Positions 27,851 to 37,590 are shown, counted from the first letter of the stretch. The stretch is DNA of 64,000 bases from JAMXLO01 sp037201625 (GCA_037201625.1 JBBCGR010000003.1:1054001-1118000), one strand, 5' to 3'. Made by a program: numbers and translations. The notes: generated from the letters alone by a model not told the origin.

Positions 27851-29476
27851 TCAAGCCGCCAGCCGCTGCCGCGTGGCCGCCTTGAGCATGACGGCGCCTT
27901 TTTCGGCGATCATGATGGTGGGTGCATTGGTGTTGGTCGAAGTCACCGCCGGCATGATCGAGGCATCGATCACGCGCAGCCCCTCCATCCCGTGCACCCG
28001 CAACTGGTCGTCCACGACGGCCAATGGATGCTGGCCCATCATGCAGGTACAGGTGGCGTGATAGCAGGTCCCACCATAGCGCCGCGCGTAATCCAGCAGC
28101 TCATCGTCGGTCTGGACATCCATGCCGGGCAGGCTTTCCGCGCCCACATAGGGCTTGAGGGCCGGTGCCTCGAACATGCGCCTGGCGAAACGCAGGCCGC
28201 CCAGCAGCGCCATGCGGTCGGTCTCGTCCGACAGGTAGCGTGGATTGATCAGCGGCATGTCCTCGGGCCGGTTCGACTTCGCTTTCACATAGCCCCGCGA
28301 CAGCGGCCGCATCTGCCAGGCACCGGCGCTGATGCCGGGGGTTTCCTCGAGTTCGCCGATCTGTCCGTCCTTGAAGCTGCCGGGTGCGAAGGTGACCTGC
28401 ATGTCGGAGGAGGCCGATGACTCCAGCACCTTGATCGATGCCGCGACCAGCGATGGGCTGTAGGTCAGCATGCCTTTGCCGGTGAACATCCAGCGGAGCA
28501 CCTCGATCGCCAGTGGAATGCCACGCGCCTTTTCGTTCGCCGTGGACATGCCGGCGACCGGATAGGAGATGCGCGCCTGGAAATGATCCTGCATGTTGCG
28601 CCCGACGCCTTTCAGCGCGTGCACGACAGGGACGCCGATGTCGGACAGATGCTCGGCATCGCCCACGCCGGAGAGTTGCAGGATGTGCGGGGAGCCGATC
28701 GCGCCCGCCGACAGGATCACCTCGCGCCCGGCCGTCGCGCGCTCCGTGGTGCCGCCATGATCGCGGCCCCTGGCGAATTCCACGCCGACGGCGCGTTTGC
28801 CCTCGAAGACCACGCGATGCACCATGGCATTGGTGATCAGCCGCAGGTTCGGCCGCGACAGGGCCCGCGTCAGATAGGTGCGTGCCGCGCTGGCCCGCCG
28901 CCGTCCGTTGCGAGTTTGCTGGCACCAGCCGATCGTGTCGACCGAGCCATGCGTGATACCGTTCACATCTTCCTGGTAGGCTAGGCCGAGCTGTTTGCCG
29001 GCTTCGACCACCGCCGCGCAGATCGGCGAGCGGTCCATGTTCGAGGTGTGCAGCGGGCCGTCCTTGCCCCGGACCTCGTTCTCCTGGCCTTCCCAGCGTT
29101 CGGCGGCACGAAAGACGGGAAGGCAGTCGTCCCAGCTCCAGCCACGGTTCCCTAGCTGTGCCCAGTGATCGTAGTCCTCAGGCTGGCCGCGAATGTAGAT
29201 CAGGCCGTTGATCGAGGAGGAACCGCCGACGACGCGGCCGCGCGTATAGACGATGGCCCGGCCGTTGGTGCCGGGATCGGGTTCGGACCGGTATTTCCAG
29301 GTCAGCTTGTCGTGGTCGAGCATCTTGTAGAAGCCCGCGGGGACATGGATCAGCGGATTGTAGTCTTTGCCGCCGGCCTCGATCAGGATGACGCTGGTGT
29401 TGGCATCCTCGGTAAGGCGGGTGGCCAGGACGCAGCCGGCCGATCCGGCCCCCACGATCACATAATCCGCTTGCAT
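27851..29476 (-). CDS. GMC family FAD-dependent oxidoreductase (choline dehydrogenase-like)
   Basis: FAD-dependent alcohol dehydrogenase or oxidase of 541 residues. The ADP-binding motif DYVIVGAGSAGCVLATRL starts at residue 4. GMC signature 1 (GRVVGGSSSINGLIYIRG) and signature 2 (GAIGSPHILQLSGVG) are present, and the C-terminal active-site region has CYHATCTCMMGQHPLAVVDDQLRVHG with the catalytic His. The start is ATG at 29474-29476. It lies upstream of the aldolase and SDR genes in the same direction and may oxidise the pathway's alcohol substrate. Confidence 0.92.
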   Translation of the reverse strand: MQADYVIVGAGSAGCVLATRLTEDANTSVILIEAGGKDYNPLIHVPAGFYKMLDHDKLTWKYRSEPDPGTNGRAIVYTRGRVVGGSSSINGLIYIRGQPEDYDHWAQLGNRGWSWDDCLPVFRAAERWEGQENEVRGKDGPLHTSNMDRSPICAAVVEAGKQLGLAYQEDVNGITHGSVDTIGWCQQTRNGRRRASAARTYLTRALSRPNLRLITNAMVHRVVFEGKRAVGVEFARGRDHGGTTERATAGREVILSAGAIGSPHILQLSGVGDAEHLSDIGVPVVHALKGVGRNMQDHFQARISYPVAGMSTANEKARGIPLAIEVLRWMFTGKGMLTYSPSLVAASIKVLESSASSDMQVTFAPGSFKDGQIGELEETPGISAGAWQMRPLSRGYVKAKSNRPEDMPLINPRYLSDETDRMALLGGLRFARRMFEAPALKPYVGAESLPGMDVQTDDELLDYARRYGGTCYHATCTCMMGQHPLAVVDDQLRVHGMEGLRVIDASIMPAVTSTNTNAPTIMIAEKGAVMLKAATRQRLAA

Positions 29477-29968
29477 GGTTTCCTGCCTGGGTCGTCGTTG
29501 ATTACCCGGAGTGTGGCTCAGGTTGCCGCTCCATCCAAGCCAGGGCGTTGCAGAATCGTTTTTTCCGATGGGTGCGCTGTCCGGCACTATAGGTGCGGCG
29601 GCGCACCACCACGGACGCCAGGCGACCGGCGTCCGTCATTCGCGAGCAAGGGGGAAGCAGGGCGACGACCCGGACCGATCCCTGGGGCCTCGCTGGCGCG
29701 AGGATGACGCAATGGCGCGTGCGCTCGGCGCAGCGTCGGATGCGTGTCCAGGAGGCGCAGCCACGCAACTCACCGACATTCATCGCTATCCTGTTGCGAT
29801 GGCCTGACCGCGGTGGGTCGCACTGCGACGGCTGGACCGAGAACCGGACGTTCGTCTGGCGGCTCGATCCGGCCTGGCGCGGAGTTGCTGCCCTGAAGTG
29901 GCCGCCTCGCCGGTCACCTCATGCTGCGGCGAGAGGCTGGTGACCATCCGCGGGAGGCGGGCCACGCC
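29477..29968. other. Intergenic, no gene recognised
   Basis: 492 bp with only short, non-family reading frames. Segment 29740-29775 shares a GTGTCCAGGA...GCAGCCA motif with 24683-24715, and a GGATGACG...CGTCATTCGCGAG pair suggests a degenerate REP-like repeat. No promoter or RNA gene stands out. Confidence 0.5.
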
Positions 29969-30691
29969 TCATGCATAGAGCCACTTGATGGTATAAATGT
30001 CGCAGATGCTCGGTCGCCAGGTTCCCATGGCGACCTCTGCCGCACTCGGGACATTGAGATAGCCAAACGCCGGCAACGTCGCGACCTGTGGCTGTGCAGT
30101 CTTCCACTGCCATCCTTCAGGACATTCATAATGCATGATCGATTGCAGATCGTACATGCCCACCGGAACGGACATGAACTTGGCGCCATCGACACTATCC
30201 CATGCAGCCTGCACTTTCATCAGCGCGGGATCCTGCACTGCGAACCGGCTGCGTCGAGTACGCGGCGGCGCGGGCGGCAAGGCCTGCGGCTCCAGTCTCG
30301 AATCCCTACGGTAATGTTCATGCTCGAGCCCTATGATGTGGCCGAGCTCGTGAGGGATATTCCGTATCCCCTTAGGATAGCCTGGCAAAGTAACGTCATG
30401 CCCGCCAAGCGTGAATTTCTTCATTCCGCCGATGCTGACGTAGTCCTTTTCCACCGACCGGCGTCCCACGCATCCTGCTGTCGTGGAATTCAACGTGACA
30501 GTGCCGATGCGCACATAATCAGCCTCGTTCCGCCAGGGCACGAAATGGATGCAGCCGGTGAGCCTTTCCCAGCGCTTCATGTTCCCGACAATGAGCTCTT
30601 TGAAAAGTGCCGGAATGTCCTGTCCGTCATCGAATGTATAGGGTATCACCCCGCCTCGCCATCGATGTTGTTTGAGACAGCACAGGCCCAT
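29969..30691 (-). CDS. Astacin-like zinc metalloprotease (M12A)
   Basis: Zinc-dependent endopeptidase, 240 residues, essentially a bare catalytic domain. The astacin zinc motif HELGHIIGLEHEHYR lies at residues 114-128 (three His plus catalytic Glu), and the Met-turn SIMHYE with the zinc-proximal Tyr follows near 184-189. Four conserved-type cysteines are not all present. The protein starts MGLCCLKQHRWRGGVIPYTF, corresponding to the mature N-terminus, with no signal peptide or propeptide; GAGGGG precedes the ATG. Surrounding DNA is distinctly AT-richer, suggesting acquisition. Confidence 0.85.
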   Translation of the reverse strand: MGLCCLKQHRWRGGVIPYTFDDGQDIPALFKELIVGNMKRWERLTGCIHFVPWRNEADYVRIGTVTLNSTTAGCVGRRSVEKDYVSIGGMKKFTLGGHDVTLPGYPKGIRNIPHELGHIIGLEHEHYRRDSRLEPQALPPAPPRTRRSRFAVQDPALMKVQAAWDSVDGAKFMSVPVGMYDLQSIMHYECPEGWQWKTAQPQVATLPAFGYLNVPSAAEVAMGTWRPSICDIYTIKWLYA

Positions 30692-30991
30692 CTGCCAATT
30701 CCCCTCAAGTCACGACGTCAGGAATCACAGTCATATAGCGGTATTATCACGACAATATAGCGACAATCCAAAAACTGAATTGAACGCCTGCTTTCTTGTT
30801 AATGAATTGATCTGAACACGTCAAGCGTGATGTTGAAATTCGGACATGGTCCAGGCGACGACACGCGGCTCGGACGGTGCCCTCAGCCCTGCCGGTTGGC
30901 CCTCGCGCGCGTCGCCCCTGAACCCGGTTGACTCGGTCCGACCGGTCTTTCACCCTCCCGACCCAGTGCTCACCTTCGGATCACACGCACC
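30692..30991. other. AT-richer intergenic region between divergent genes
   Basis: About 300 bp between the protease and the CinA-like gene. Bases 30727-30830 are much AT-richer than the rest of the window and should contain the protease promoter. No convincing operator or repeat was found. Confidence 0.5.
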
Positions 30992-32155
30992 ATGACCTCG
31001 TCTGACGTTGCATGGGCGCAACTGATTTCCGAGATCCACGCGTCCGGCTGCAAGGCGGCGCTCGCGATCACGGGCGGCGGCAGCGGGGCTATCGGCGAAT
31101 TGCTGCGAATCCCCGGCGGCTCCCGGCTGCTGGTCGAGGCCCAGGTTCCCTACGATGAGCACGCGCTCGCGGCATTCCTCGGTTTCGCGCCGGCCCAGGC
31201 GTCCAGTCCCGACACCGCCCTCGCGATGGCACGCAGCGCACGGGCGCGCGCAGCCCGCCTGCTCCCGGCCGGCACCGATCCGATCGGCCTCGGCGCGACG
31301 GCGGCGCTGGTGAGCGATCGCCCGCGCAAAGGCGAGCATCGGTTTCACATCGCATTCGCCAGCTTCGCCCGCGCGGAGCACTGCACGGCTGTGCTGGCGA
31401 AGGGCAGGCGGGATCGTGCCGCGGAGGAAGACCTTGTTTCGCGGGCGATCATCCTGTGGCTGGCCCATGCGTGCGGGGTTGCCGCGCCGTCGCCACGCAG
31501 CCTGCTCGATGCCGACGAATACTATACCGAGACTGTCGTGCCGGCCGCCGATACTGTCGACCAGCTTCTGGCGGGTGAGGTCGATCGCGTCACCGTCCAG
31601 CCCGACGGCCAGATGCTGCTGTCCGCGCCGGGTCAGCTGGTGCTGCTGCCAGGGTCCTTCAACCCGGTGCACGAGGGACACGTCTCGCTGGCGCAGGCCG
31701 CCGAAGAGATCAGGCAGCAGCCCTCGGCGTTCGAGATCTCGGTCACCAACGTCGACAAGCCGCCGCTGGCGGGTGAGACCGTACGCCATCGACTCGCGCA
31801 ATTCGCCTGGAAGTCGCCGGTCGAACTCACGCGGGCGCCCACTTTCGTCGAGAAGTCGCGCCTGTTTCCGAAGGCGACGTTCGTGATCGGTGCAGACACC
31901 GCCGAACGGCTGGTCGCGCCGCGCTACTACGGCGATGACGAGCTTCGCATGCACGTGGCGCTCGAGGAAATCGCCTATTCCGGGGCAAGCTTCCTGGTGG
32001 CCGTGCGCATCGACGCGGCGGGACGCGTCCGTGCACTGAACGACATTCCGGTGCCGCAGCGCTATGCCGATCTCTTCACCGAAATCCCCGAGCACAGGTT
32101 CCGCGTCGACACCTCCTCCTCCGCAATCCGCGCACGCGCGGCCGCCCCCTCATAG
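30992..32155 (+). CDS. CinA-C-like domain fused to a HIGH-type nucleotidyltransferase
   Basis: 387-residue two-domain protein. Residues ~5-165 resemble the CinA C-terminal (NMN deamidase, PncC) fold, but the usual ESCTGG loop is ITGGGSG (27-33) and the TGIAGPGGG loop is GLGATAALVSDRPRKG. Residues ~215-385 are a nucleotidyltransferase fold with GSFNPVHEGH (221-230, the H-x-G-H adenylate-binding motif) and SSSAIRAR near the end, matching the ISSTxxR motif of nicotinate/nicotinamide-nucleotide adenylyltransferases. The pairing suggests pyridine-nucleotide salvage, possibly with the first domain as a non-catalytic sensor. Function is inference. It stands alone between the protease and an antiporter. 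Confidence 0.78.
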   Translation: MTSSDVAWAQLISEIHASGCKAALAITGGGSGAIGELLRIPGGSRLLVEAQVPYDEHALAAFLGFAPAQASSPDTALAMARSARARAARLLPAGTDPIGLGATAALVSDRPRKGEHRFHIAFASFARAEHCTAVLAKGRRDRAAEEDLVSRAIILWLAHACGVAAPSPRSLLDADEYYTETVVPAADTVDQLLAGEVDRVTVQPDGQMLLSAPGQLVLLPGSFNPVHEGHVSLAQAAEEIRQQPSAFEISVTNVDKPPLAGETVRHRLAQFAWKSPVELTRAPTFVEKSRLFPKATFVIGADTAERLVAPRYYGDDELRMHVALEEIAYSGASFLVAVRIDAAGRVRALNDIPVPQRYADLFTEIPEHRFRVDTSSSAIRARAAAPS

Positions 32156-32198
32156 CGAGCCGGAAGGCTCGTCCGCGTCCGGCCAACGGACGATCCGG

Positions 32199-33785
32199 TC
32201 ACCCGCGGCTCAGTTCCGCGATCATCTGCTGCAGATCGAGTTCGCGCTCCAGTTCGGTCAGCACGCGATCATGGATCTCGCCGGCCCGATGCATGTGGAG
32301 GACCTCGGCGCGCCCCGCCTCGATCGCCTGTAGCACCACCGTGAAATGCTCGACCTCGAGTGGCCGGTGAGCTTCCTTGTTCGCGGCGTACTGAATGGAG
32401 ATGCGTGCCTGGTAGCCGTATTGCTCCAGCAGACGGGGATGTCGTTCGCTGCCGTCCGGTTGTCGGGACGCAGCAGCCACCGCCGCAAGCTGCGCATGAG
32501 CCATGCGTGACCAGGCGACATCCTCGTTGATCTGACCAGGTGTGATCTCATCGCCGCGATGCAGCCGCAGCAGCCTGATCAGCGGCCCGAGGGTGCTGCC
32601 CTGTACCAGCACGGTGACGAGAATGACCGCGAAGGTCGCGGCGAGCACGAAGTCGCGGCCCGGCAATGCTTCCGGCAGCGACAGCGCGGCTGCCAGGCTG
32701 ACCACGCCACGCATGCCGGCCCAACTCATGACGGTGGCGACGGCGAAGGACGGTCGCGGCCCGCGGTGGGGCAGGAGGCCGCGCACGCTGCGACGCAGCA
32801 CGTCGGAGCCGAAGATCCAGGCGAAACGCGACAGGACCACGCTCGCGATGACAGCGCCTATCGGCAGCAGCAAGGTCTCCAATGCATCGACCGCGCCGCC
32901 CAGCCGCGCGAGCACGCCGCGCAGGGACAGGCCGATCAGGATGAAGACCAGCGATTCGAGCAGAAAGACCATCACCGCCCAGAATGCGGTGGCACGGATG
33001 CGCGTCCCGGCCGTCAGCGTCGTGTGCTGATGCCAGCCCAGCACGAGCCCGGTCGTTACGGTGGCGAGGACGCCCGATGCGTGCAGCCGTTCCGCGCCGA
33101 TATAGGCGGCCCACGGCATGAGCAGGGTCAGGGTGATCGCGAGATGGCTGTCGCGCAGCCGGCGCAGAACCTGCACGCCGGCGAATCCCACGACACCGCC
33201 AAGCAGGACGCCGACGATGGTCAGCGTGCCGAATTGGAGAGCCGCCTCGCCGATACTGAATGTGCCGGTCAGCGCGGCCGCGACGGCGAAGCGGAACAGC
33301 ACGAGGCCGGCGGCGTCGTTGAGCAGGCTTTCACCTTGCAGCAGCGCGGTCAGGCGGCGTGGCAGGCTGAGCCGCTCCAATACCGCGCCGGCTGCCACCG
33401 CGTCGGGCGGCGAGACGATGGCGCCGAGTGCGAAGCACACCGCCCAGGGCAGGCCTGGCATCACCCAGTGCGCGGCCAGGCCGACCAGCAGTGTGGTGAA
33501 GCCGACGGCGCCGATCGCGAGGAGCAGGATACCGAAAAGGTTGTCGCGGAATTCCCGCCAGACGGTGAAGTAGGCGCCGCTCATCAGCAACGGCGGCAGG
33601 AACAGCACGATGACGAGGTCCGGGTCGAGCACGATTTCCGGCACGCCTGGCGTGAGTGCCAGCACGATCCCGCCAAGGATGAAGGCGGCGGCGGGCGGCA
33701 GGCGCAGCCAGCGGGCGGCAAGCTCCAGTCCGACGATCGCCAGCAGCAGGCAAAGGATGAACTCAAGCTGGCCGACCGGCGACAT
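32199..33785 (-). CDS. Na+/H+ antiporter, CPA1 family (second copy)
   Basis: Cation/proton antiporter of 528 residues, paralogous to the one at 6.7-8.2 kb. It has ALGAIVSPPDAVAAGAVL, QGESLLNDAAGLVLFRF (Asp ion site), LVFILIGLSLRG and SWAGMRGVVSLAAALSLPEAL, followed by a ~130-residue cytoplasmic tail. ATG at 33783-33785 (MSPVGQLEF) is preferred to a GTG two codons upstream. It ends 43 bp from the convergent CinA-like gene. Confidence 0.9.
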   Translation of the reverse strand: MSPVGQLEFILCLLLAIVGLELAARWLRLPPAAAFILGGIVLALTPGVPEIVLDPDLVIVLFLPPLLMSGAYFTVWREFRDNLFGILLLAIGAVGFTTLLVGLAAHWVMPGLPWAVCFALGAIVSPPDAVAAGAVLERLSLPRRLTALLQGESLLNDAAGLVLFRFAVAAALTGTFSIGEAALQFGTLTIVGVLLGGVVGFAGVQVLRRLRDSHLAITLTLLMPWAAYIGAERLHASGVLATVTTGLVLGWHQHTTLTAGTRIRATAFWAVMVFLLESLVFILIGLSLRGVLARLGGAVDALETLLLPIGAVIASVVLSRFAWIFGSDVLRRSVRGLLPHRGPRPSFAVATVMSWAGMRGVVSLAAALSLPEALPGRDFVLAATFAVILVTVLVQGSTLGPLIRLLRLHRGDEITPGQINEDVAWSRMAHAQLAAVAAASRQPDGSERHPRLLEQYGYQARISIQYAANKEAHRPLEVEHFTVVLQAIEAGRAEVLHMHRAGEIHDRVLTELERELDLQQMIAELSRG

Positions 33786-34023
33786 GCGCACTCCTCAGGC
33801 GGAAACCGGGCTATCCTGCACAGTGCGGCTGTTGGCGGAAACCCGCGCCCGGGCGGTGCGGCCGGGTCAGCGCATCGCGATGCGGCATTGCATCAGCCGG
33901 GGCCACGGTGCGCGCGAACGTCGGCATGTCGGCCATGCCGCAGCGATCCGCATCCGTGGCCTTCCGCCTGGTGCCGCCAGGACGCGCGGCGGGTGGCCGG
34001 ATGCCGCCGCCGCGCGAACGCCG

Positions 34024-35667
34024 TCAGCGGAAGATGAACTCCTGGTAGCCGCCTTTGGCGACTTCGTCCGTCTTGCGCCGGAAGTGGATGCCATGGCCGT
34101 TATACCCGAGCACGCGGCGTATGCTGCGCCCCTCGACGTTGCGGTTCACGCCGGTCTGCCAGGAATCGACCTTGGACGACAGCAGCGGCTCGGCCGCCTT
34201 GATCACGGTCTCCGTCCACTCCGCCACCTGCTCGGGCCGCGTCTCTACGTGTGTATAGCCGTTGTCGCGCATGAACCGCAGGATGCCGGCCTGGAATTCG
34301 ACGCTGTGCTCGACGGCCTGCGGGATGTTGCCGCGCGCGGTGTGCGGCCCCAGCACCATCATCATGTTGGGGAAGCCTTCCGCGAGCATGCCGAGATAGG
34401 TACGCGGACTCTCCGCCCAGGCATCCTTCAGCCGCACGCCGTTCGCGCCCCGCACGTCGATCCGGTCGAACGCGCCTGTCACGCCGTCGAAACCGGTGGC
34501 ATAGACCAGGATGTCGAATTCATGCTCCTGCCTGCTGGTCCGGATGCCGCGTGGCGTGATGCGCTCGATCGGTTCGTCGTTGAGCGTGTCGACCAGCAGC
34601 ACGTTGTCGCGGTTGTACGCCTCGAAATAGCCGCTCTCCAGCGGGACGCGGCGGGCGCCGAAACCGTGGTCCTTGGGGATCAGCTTCTCCGCGACGCGCG
34701 GGTCCTTCACGCGCTGGCGGATCTTCCTTGCGATGAAGTCGCTGATCGCGGCGTTGGCCTCCTCGTTGACGCCGATGTCGCGGAAATTGCCCAGCCAGAT
34801 GCCGAAGCCCGGCTCCGCATAGAGTTTCTCCCAGAACGCCTCGCGCTCCTCGGGCGGCACGTCCAGCGTCTTGCGAGGATCGGCCTGGTGGATGAACCAC
34901 ATCGGCGTGGACGCGCAATGGCCGTAGATCTCATCGTAGCGCGCCTTGATCGCCTCCATCTCCGGCTTGCTGATCTTGGCATTGTGCAGCGGCGCGGCCC
35001 AGTTCGGCCGGCGCTGGAAAACCGTGAGCTGTTTCGCCTGCTTGGCGATCTCCGGGATCGCCTGGATGGCGGTGGCGCCGGTGCCGATGATGCCGACGCG
35101 CTTGCCGGTGAAATCCACCGGCGTGTGCGGCCAGCGCGCCGGGTGATAGGCCGGGCCGCTGAAGCTCTCGACGCCCGGGATGGCGGGCATGGTGTGGGCC
35201 GAGAGGATGCCGACCGCGGTGCAGAGGAACCTCGACCGTGCCTGCTGCCCGCCTTCCAGCGTCACGATCCAGTGGCCGGTCGCGTCATCCCAATGTGCGG
35301 CGGTCACCGTGGCGCGGAACTGCATGTCGCGGCGCAGGTCGAACTTGTCGGCCACGTAATTCAGATATTCCAGCGTGTCGGGCTGGGGAGAGAAATGCTC
35401 CTTCCAGTCCCATTCCTGCATCAGTTCCTTGGAGAAGGAGTAGCCGTAGGTCCAGCTTTCCGAGTCGAACCTGGCCCCGGGGTAGCGGTTCCAGTACCAG
35501 GTGCCGCCCACGTTGCTGCCGGTCTCGAAGACCCGCGCGGTCATGCCCAGTTCGCGCAGCCGATAGAGCATGAACATGCCCGAGATGCCGGCGCCGATGA
35601 TGATCGCGTCGAACTCGGCGCCGTTCGCCGCCTGCGGCTGCTCCATGACCGCAAGTGAGTCGTTCAT
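34024..35667 (-). CDS. Flavin-dependent Baeyer-Villiger monooxygenase
   Basis: FAD- and NADPH-dependent monooxygenase of 547 residues that inserts oxygen beside a ketone. The N-terminal FAD motif GAGISGM lies near residue 26, the BVMO fingerprint FxGxxxHxxxWP is matched by FSGPAYHPARWP, and the NADPH site is IIGTGATAIQ. ATYG-like DILVYATGFDGVTGAFDRID is also typical. ATG at 35665-35667 was chosen; the upstream in-frame stretch is not conserved-looking. Related enzymes act on cyclohexanone, phenylacetone or steroid ketones; the natural substrate here is unknown. Confidence 0.92.
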   Translation of the reverse strand: MNDSLAVMEQPQAANGAEFDAIIIGAGISGMFMLYRLRELGMTARVFETGSNVGGTWYWNRYPGARFDSESWTYGYSFSKELMQEWDWKEHFSPQPDTLEYLNYVADKFDLRRDMQFRATVTAAHWDDATGHWIVTLEGGQQARSRFLCTAVGILSAHTMPAIPGVESFSGPAYHPARWPHTPVDFTGKRVGIIGTGATAIQAIPEIAKQAKQLTVFQRRPNWAAPLHNAKISKPEMEAIKARYDEIYGHCASTPMWFIHQADPRKTLDVPPEEREAFWEKLYAEPGFGIWLGNFRDIGVNEEANAAISDFIARKIRQRVKDPRVAEKLIPKDHGFGARRVPLESGYFEAYNRDNVLLVDTLNDEPIERITPRGIRTSRQEHEFDILVYATGFDGVTGAFDRIDVRGANGVRLKDAWAESPRTYLGMLAEGFPNMMMVLGPHTARGNIPQAVEHSVEFQAGILRFMRDNGYTHVETRPEQVAEWTETVIKAAEPLLSSKVDSWQTGVNRNVEGRSIRRVLGYNGHGIHFRRKTDEVAKGGYQEFIFR

Positions 35668-35887
35668 CCCCGTGTTTCCTCTTCCCGATGTCGCAGACCC
35701 TGGGCCGACGCGTCGGTCGGTTTGGCTACTTGCGGGTATTTCACACGCGTTTGGCCGAGCTCGCAACCGGTATCGCGCCGGCGCGCGGGGCGGGGATGGG
35801 CACCCCGCCGATGCTCGCGTGCCGGCCCCGGCGCGGGGTGGCGCGCCGAAGCCGGGTCAGGAAGTCAGGGTTCGGTGGTTCGGACGG

Positions 35888-36268
35888 TCAGCCGCGTTCC
35901 ACCTCGCCGCCGCCTGCCACCCAGTCCTTGAAGCCGCCCAGGTTGCGCACGTCGGTGAAGCCCATGTCGCGCAGCGTCTTGCCCGCCAGGGCGGCGCGGC
36001 CGCCGCCGGCGCAGTACAGGATGACCGGCCGGTCCTTGCGGAATTCCGGGTTGTGGTTGGGTGAATCGGGATCGGCGCGGGATTCCAGCGAGCCGCGCGC
36101 CACCGCGAGTGCTCCCTTGGCCTTGCCGCTCGCCGCGACCTCGGTGCCGTCGCGCACGTCGACGATCAGGGCGCCAGCGGTCTCCACCAGCCGCGCCGCT
36201 TCGGCTTGCGTCACCGCCGGGACCGCGGCGTGGGCGGCGGCGAGCATCTCCTTGTAGCTGGTCGGCAT
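35888..36268 (-). CDS. Rhodanese-like domain protein
   Basis: Single-domain sulfurtransferase of 126 residues. The domain runs from LIVDVRDGTEVAASG to the active-site loop ILYCAGGGRAAL with the catalytic cysteine, ending LGGFKDWVAGGGEVE. The N-terminal helix (YKEMLAAAHAAVPAVTQAEAARL) is typical of small cytoplasmic rhodaneses. No signal peptide. It is located between the monooxygenase and the DUF445 gene on the same strand; a sulfur-relay partner is not evident. Confidence 0.9.
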   Translation of the reverse strand: MPTSYKEMLAAAHAAVPAVTQAEAARLVETAGALIVDVRDGTEVAASGKAKGALAVARGSLESRADPDSPNHNPEFRKDRPVILYCAGGGRAALAGKTLRDMGFTDVRNLGGFKDWVAGGGEVERG

Positions 36269-36318
36269 CGTTGTTCTCCCATCTGCCAGGCGGCCAGCCT
36301 AACCCCGCCGCTCGGCAA

Positions 36319-37590
36319 TCAGAAGCCGGGGTGCCCGAAGGCCAGCAGCAGCGCCCATTGCAGCAGCCCGCCTACCAGGAAGCCCACCAGCGTGCCGTTC
36401 ACCCGGACATATTGCAGGTCCTTGCCGACCCGCAGTTCCAGCCGCTCGACGATCGTCTCGGCATCCCAGTTGGCGACGACATTGGCGATGAAGTCGGCCA
36501 GCCGGGTTCGCGCCGTGGGCAGCAGGCTGGTGACGACGACCTCGACGATGGATTGCAGCCGCTGCCGCGTGGCGGGGTCGGCTTCCAGCATGGTGCCCAG
36601 ATTGGCGAGGGCACCCTCGAGATAGGCGACCGTGCGGCCGTCGGGCCGGGCGGCGTCCGCCTCCAGCGCGAATCGCAGCCGGGCCCAGACGTCCCAGAGC
36701 CAGGCCTGCACCGTCTGATGCGCGACCACCCGGCGGATCGCGGCGCCGAGTTCGGCGGCGCGGGCCGGGTCTTCCTCGAGGCGGGTGATCTCGCGTCGGA
36801 TCCATTCGTCGAAGGCGGCCCGCAGGTCCGAGCCGTCCGGGCTCATTTTGTCCAGCTCGGCGTTGACGGTGGTCAGCACGCGCCGGGCGATCGACGCGCC
36901 CAGGGCCCAGCCCACCAGCCGGCCGCCCTGTTCGCGCACGCGCTCCTCGATCGCGATGCGCAGCGTGTCCTCCTTGGCGGCCAGCATGGTGCGAAGCTGC
37001 TCCAGGATGAAGCCGAACATCTCCTGGTGGCGGCCGCCTTCCACCAGCGTGTGCAGGGCGCGCGCCACGACCTGGCCGGCGGCGGGGCCGCCCAGGATGC
37101 GCGGGATGATCCGGGCGGCAAGCCGGCGTGCCCTGCCGTCCTCGACGGTGGCGAGGATGCGCGGCAGCGTCGCGGCGAGCGCGATGGCGGCGGGCCGGGC
37201 GGTCGCCGGATCGGCCAGGAAGCGGTGCAGGATGCCGGGCAGGTCGAGGCGGGACAGGACGCCGGCGATTTCCTGGGTGGTGAACACGTGGGTGGCGACG
37301 AACCGGCCGAGGGCGGCGCCGAGCCGTTCCTTCTGGCGGGGAATGATGGCGGTGTGCGGGATCGGCAGGCCGAACGGATGGCGGAACAGGGCGGTGACCG
37401 CGAACCAGTCGGCGATGCCGCCGACGAAGCCTGCCTTGGCCGCGGCCTGCAGCAGGTCGGTGGCGGTGGAGGGGGGCAGGGCGTAGCTGCCGACGACCAG
37501 GACCGCCATCACGACCAGCAGCCCGGTCGCGAAGGCCCGGTGACGCCGCAGCGAGCGGCGCGCCTCGGCATCAGGATCCGCGGCGGTCAT
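36319..37590 (-). CDS. DUF445 family membrane protein (YjiN-like)
   Basis: 423-residue protein with an N-terminal membrane segment (RHRAFATGLLVVMAVLVVGSYALP), the DUF445 hallmark AKAGFVGGIADWFAVTALFRHPFGLPIPHTAIIPRQKERLG, a long helical middle part and a C-terminal hydrophobic hairpin NGTLVGFLVGGLLQWALLLAF. Function of the family is not established; envelope-associated roles have been proposed. The ATG at 37588-37590 was preferred to an upstream GTG. Confidence 0.88.
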   Translation of the reverse strand: MTAADPDAEARRSLRRHRAFATGLLVVMAVLVVGSYALPPSTATDLLQAAAKAGFVGGIADWFAVTALFRHPFGLPIPHTAIIPRQKERLGAALGRFVATHVFTTQEIAGVLSRLDLPGILHRFLADPATARPAAIALAATLPRILATVEDGRARRLAARIIPRILGGPAAGQVVARALHTLVEGGRHQEMFGFILEQLRTMLAAKEDTLRIAIEERVREQGGRLVGWALGASIARRVLTTVNAELDKMSPDGSDLRAAFDEWIRREITRLEEDPARAAELGAAIRRVVAHQTVQAWLWDVWARLRFALEADAARPDGRTVAYLEGALANLGTMLEADPATRQRLQSIVEVVVTSLLPTARTRLADFIANVVANWDAETIVERLELRVGKDLQYVRVNGTLVGFLVGGLLQWALLLAFGHPGF

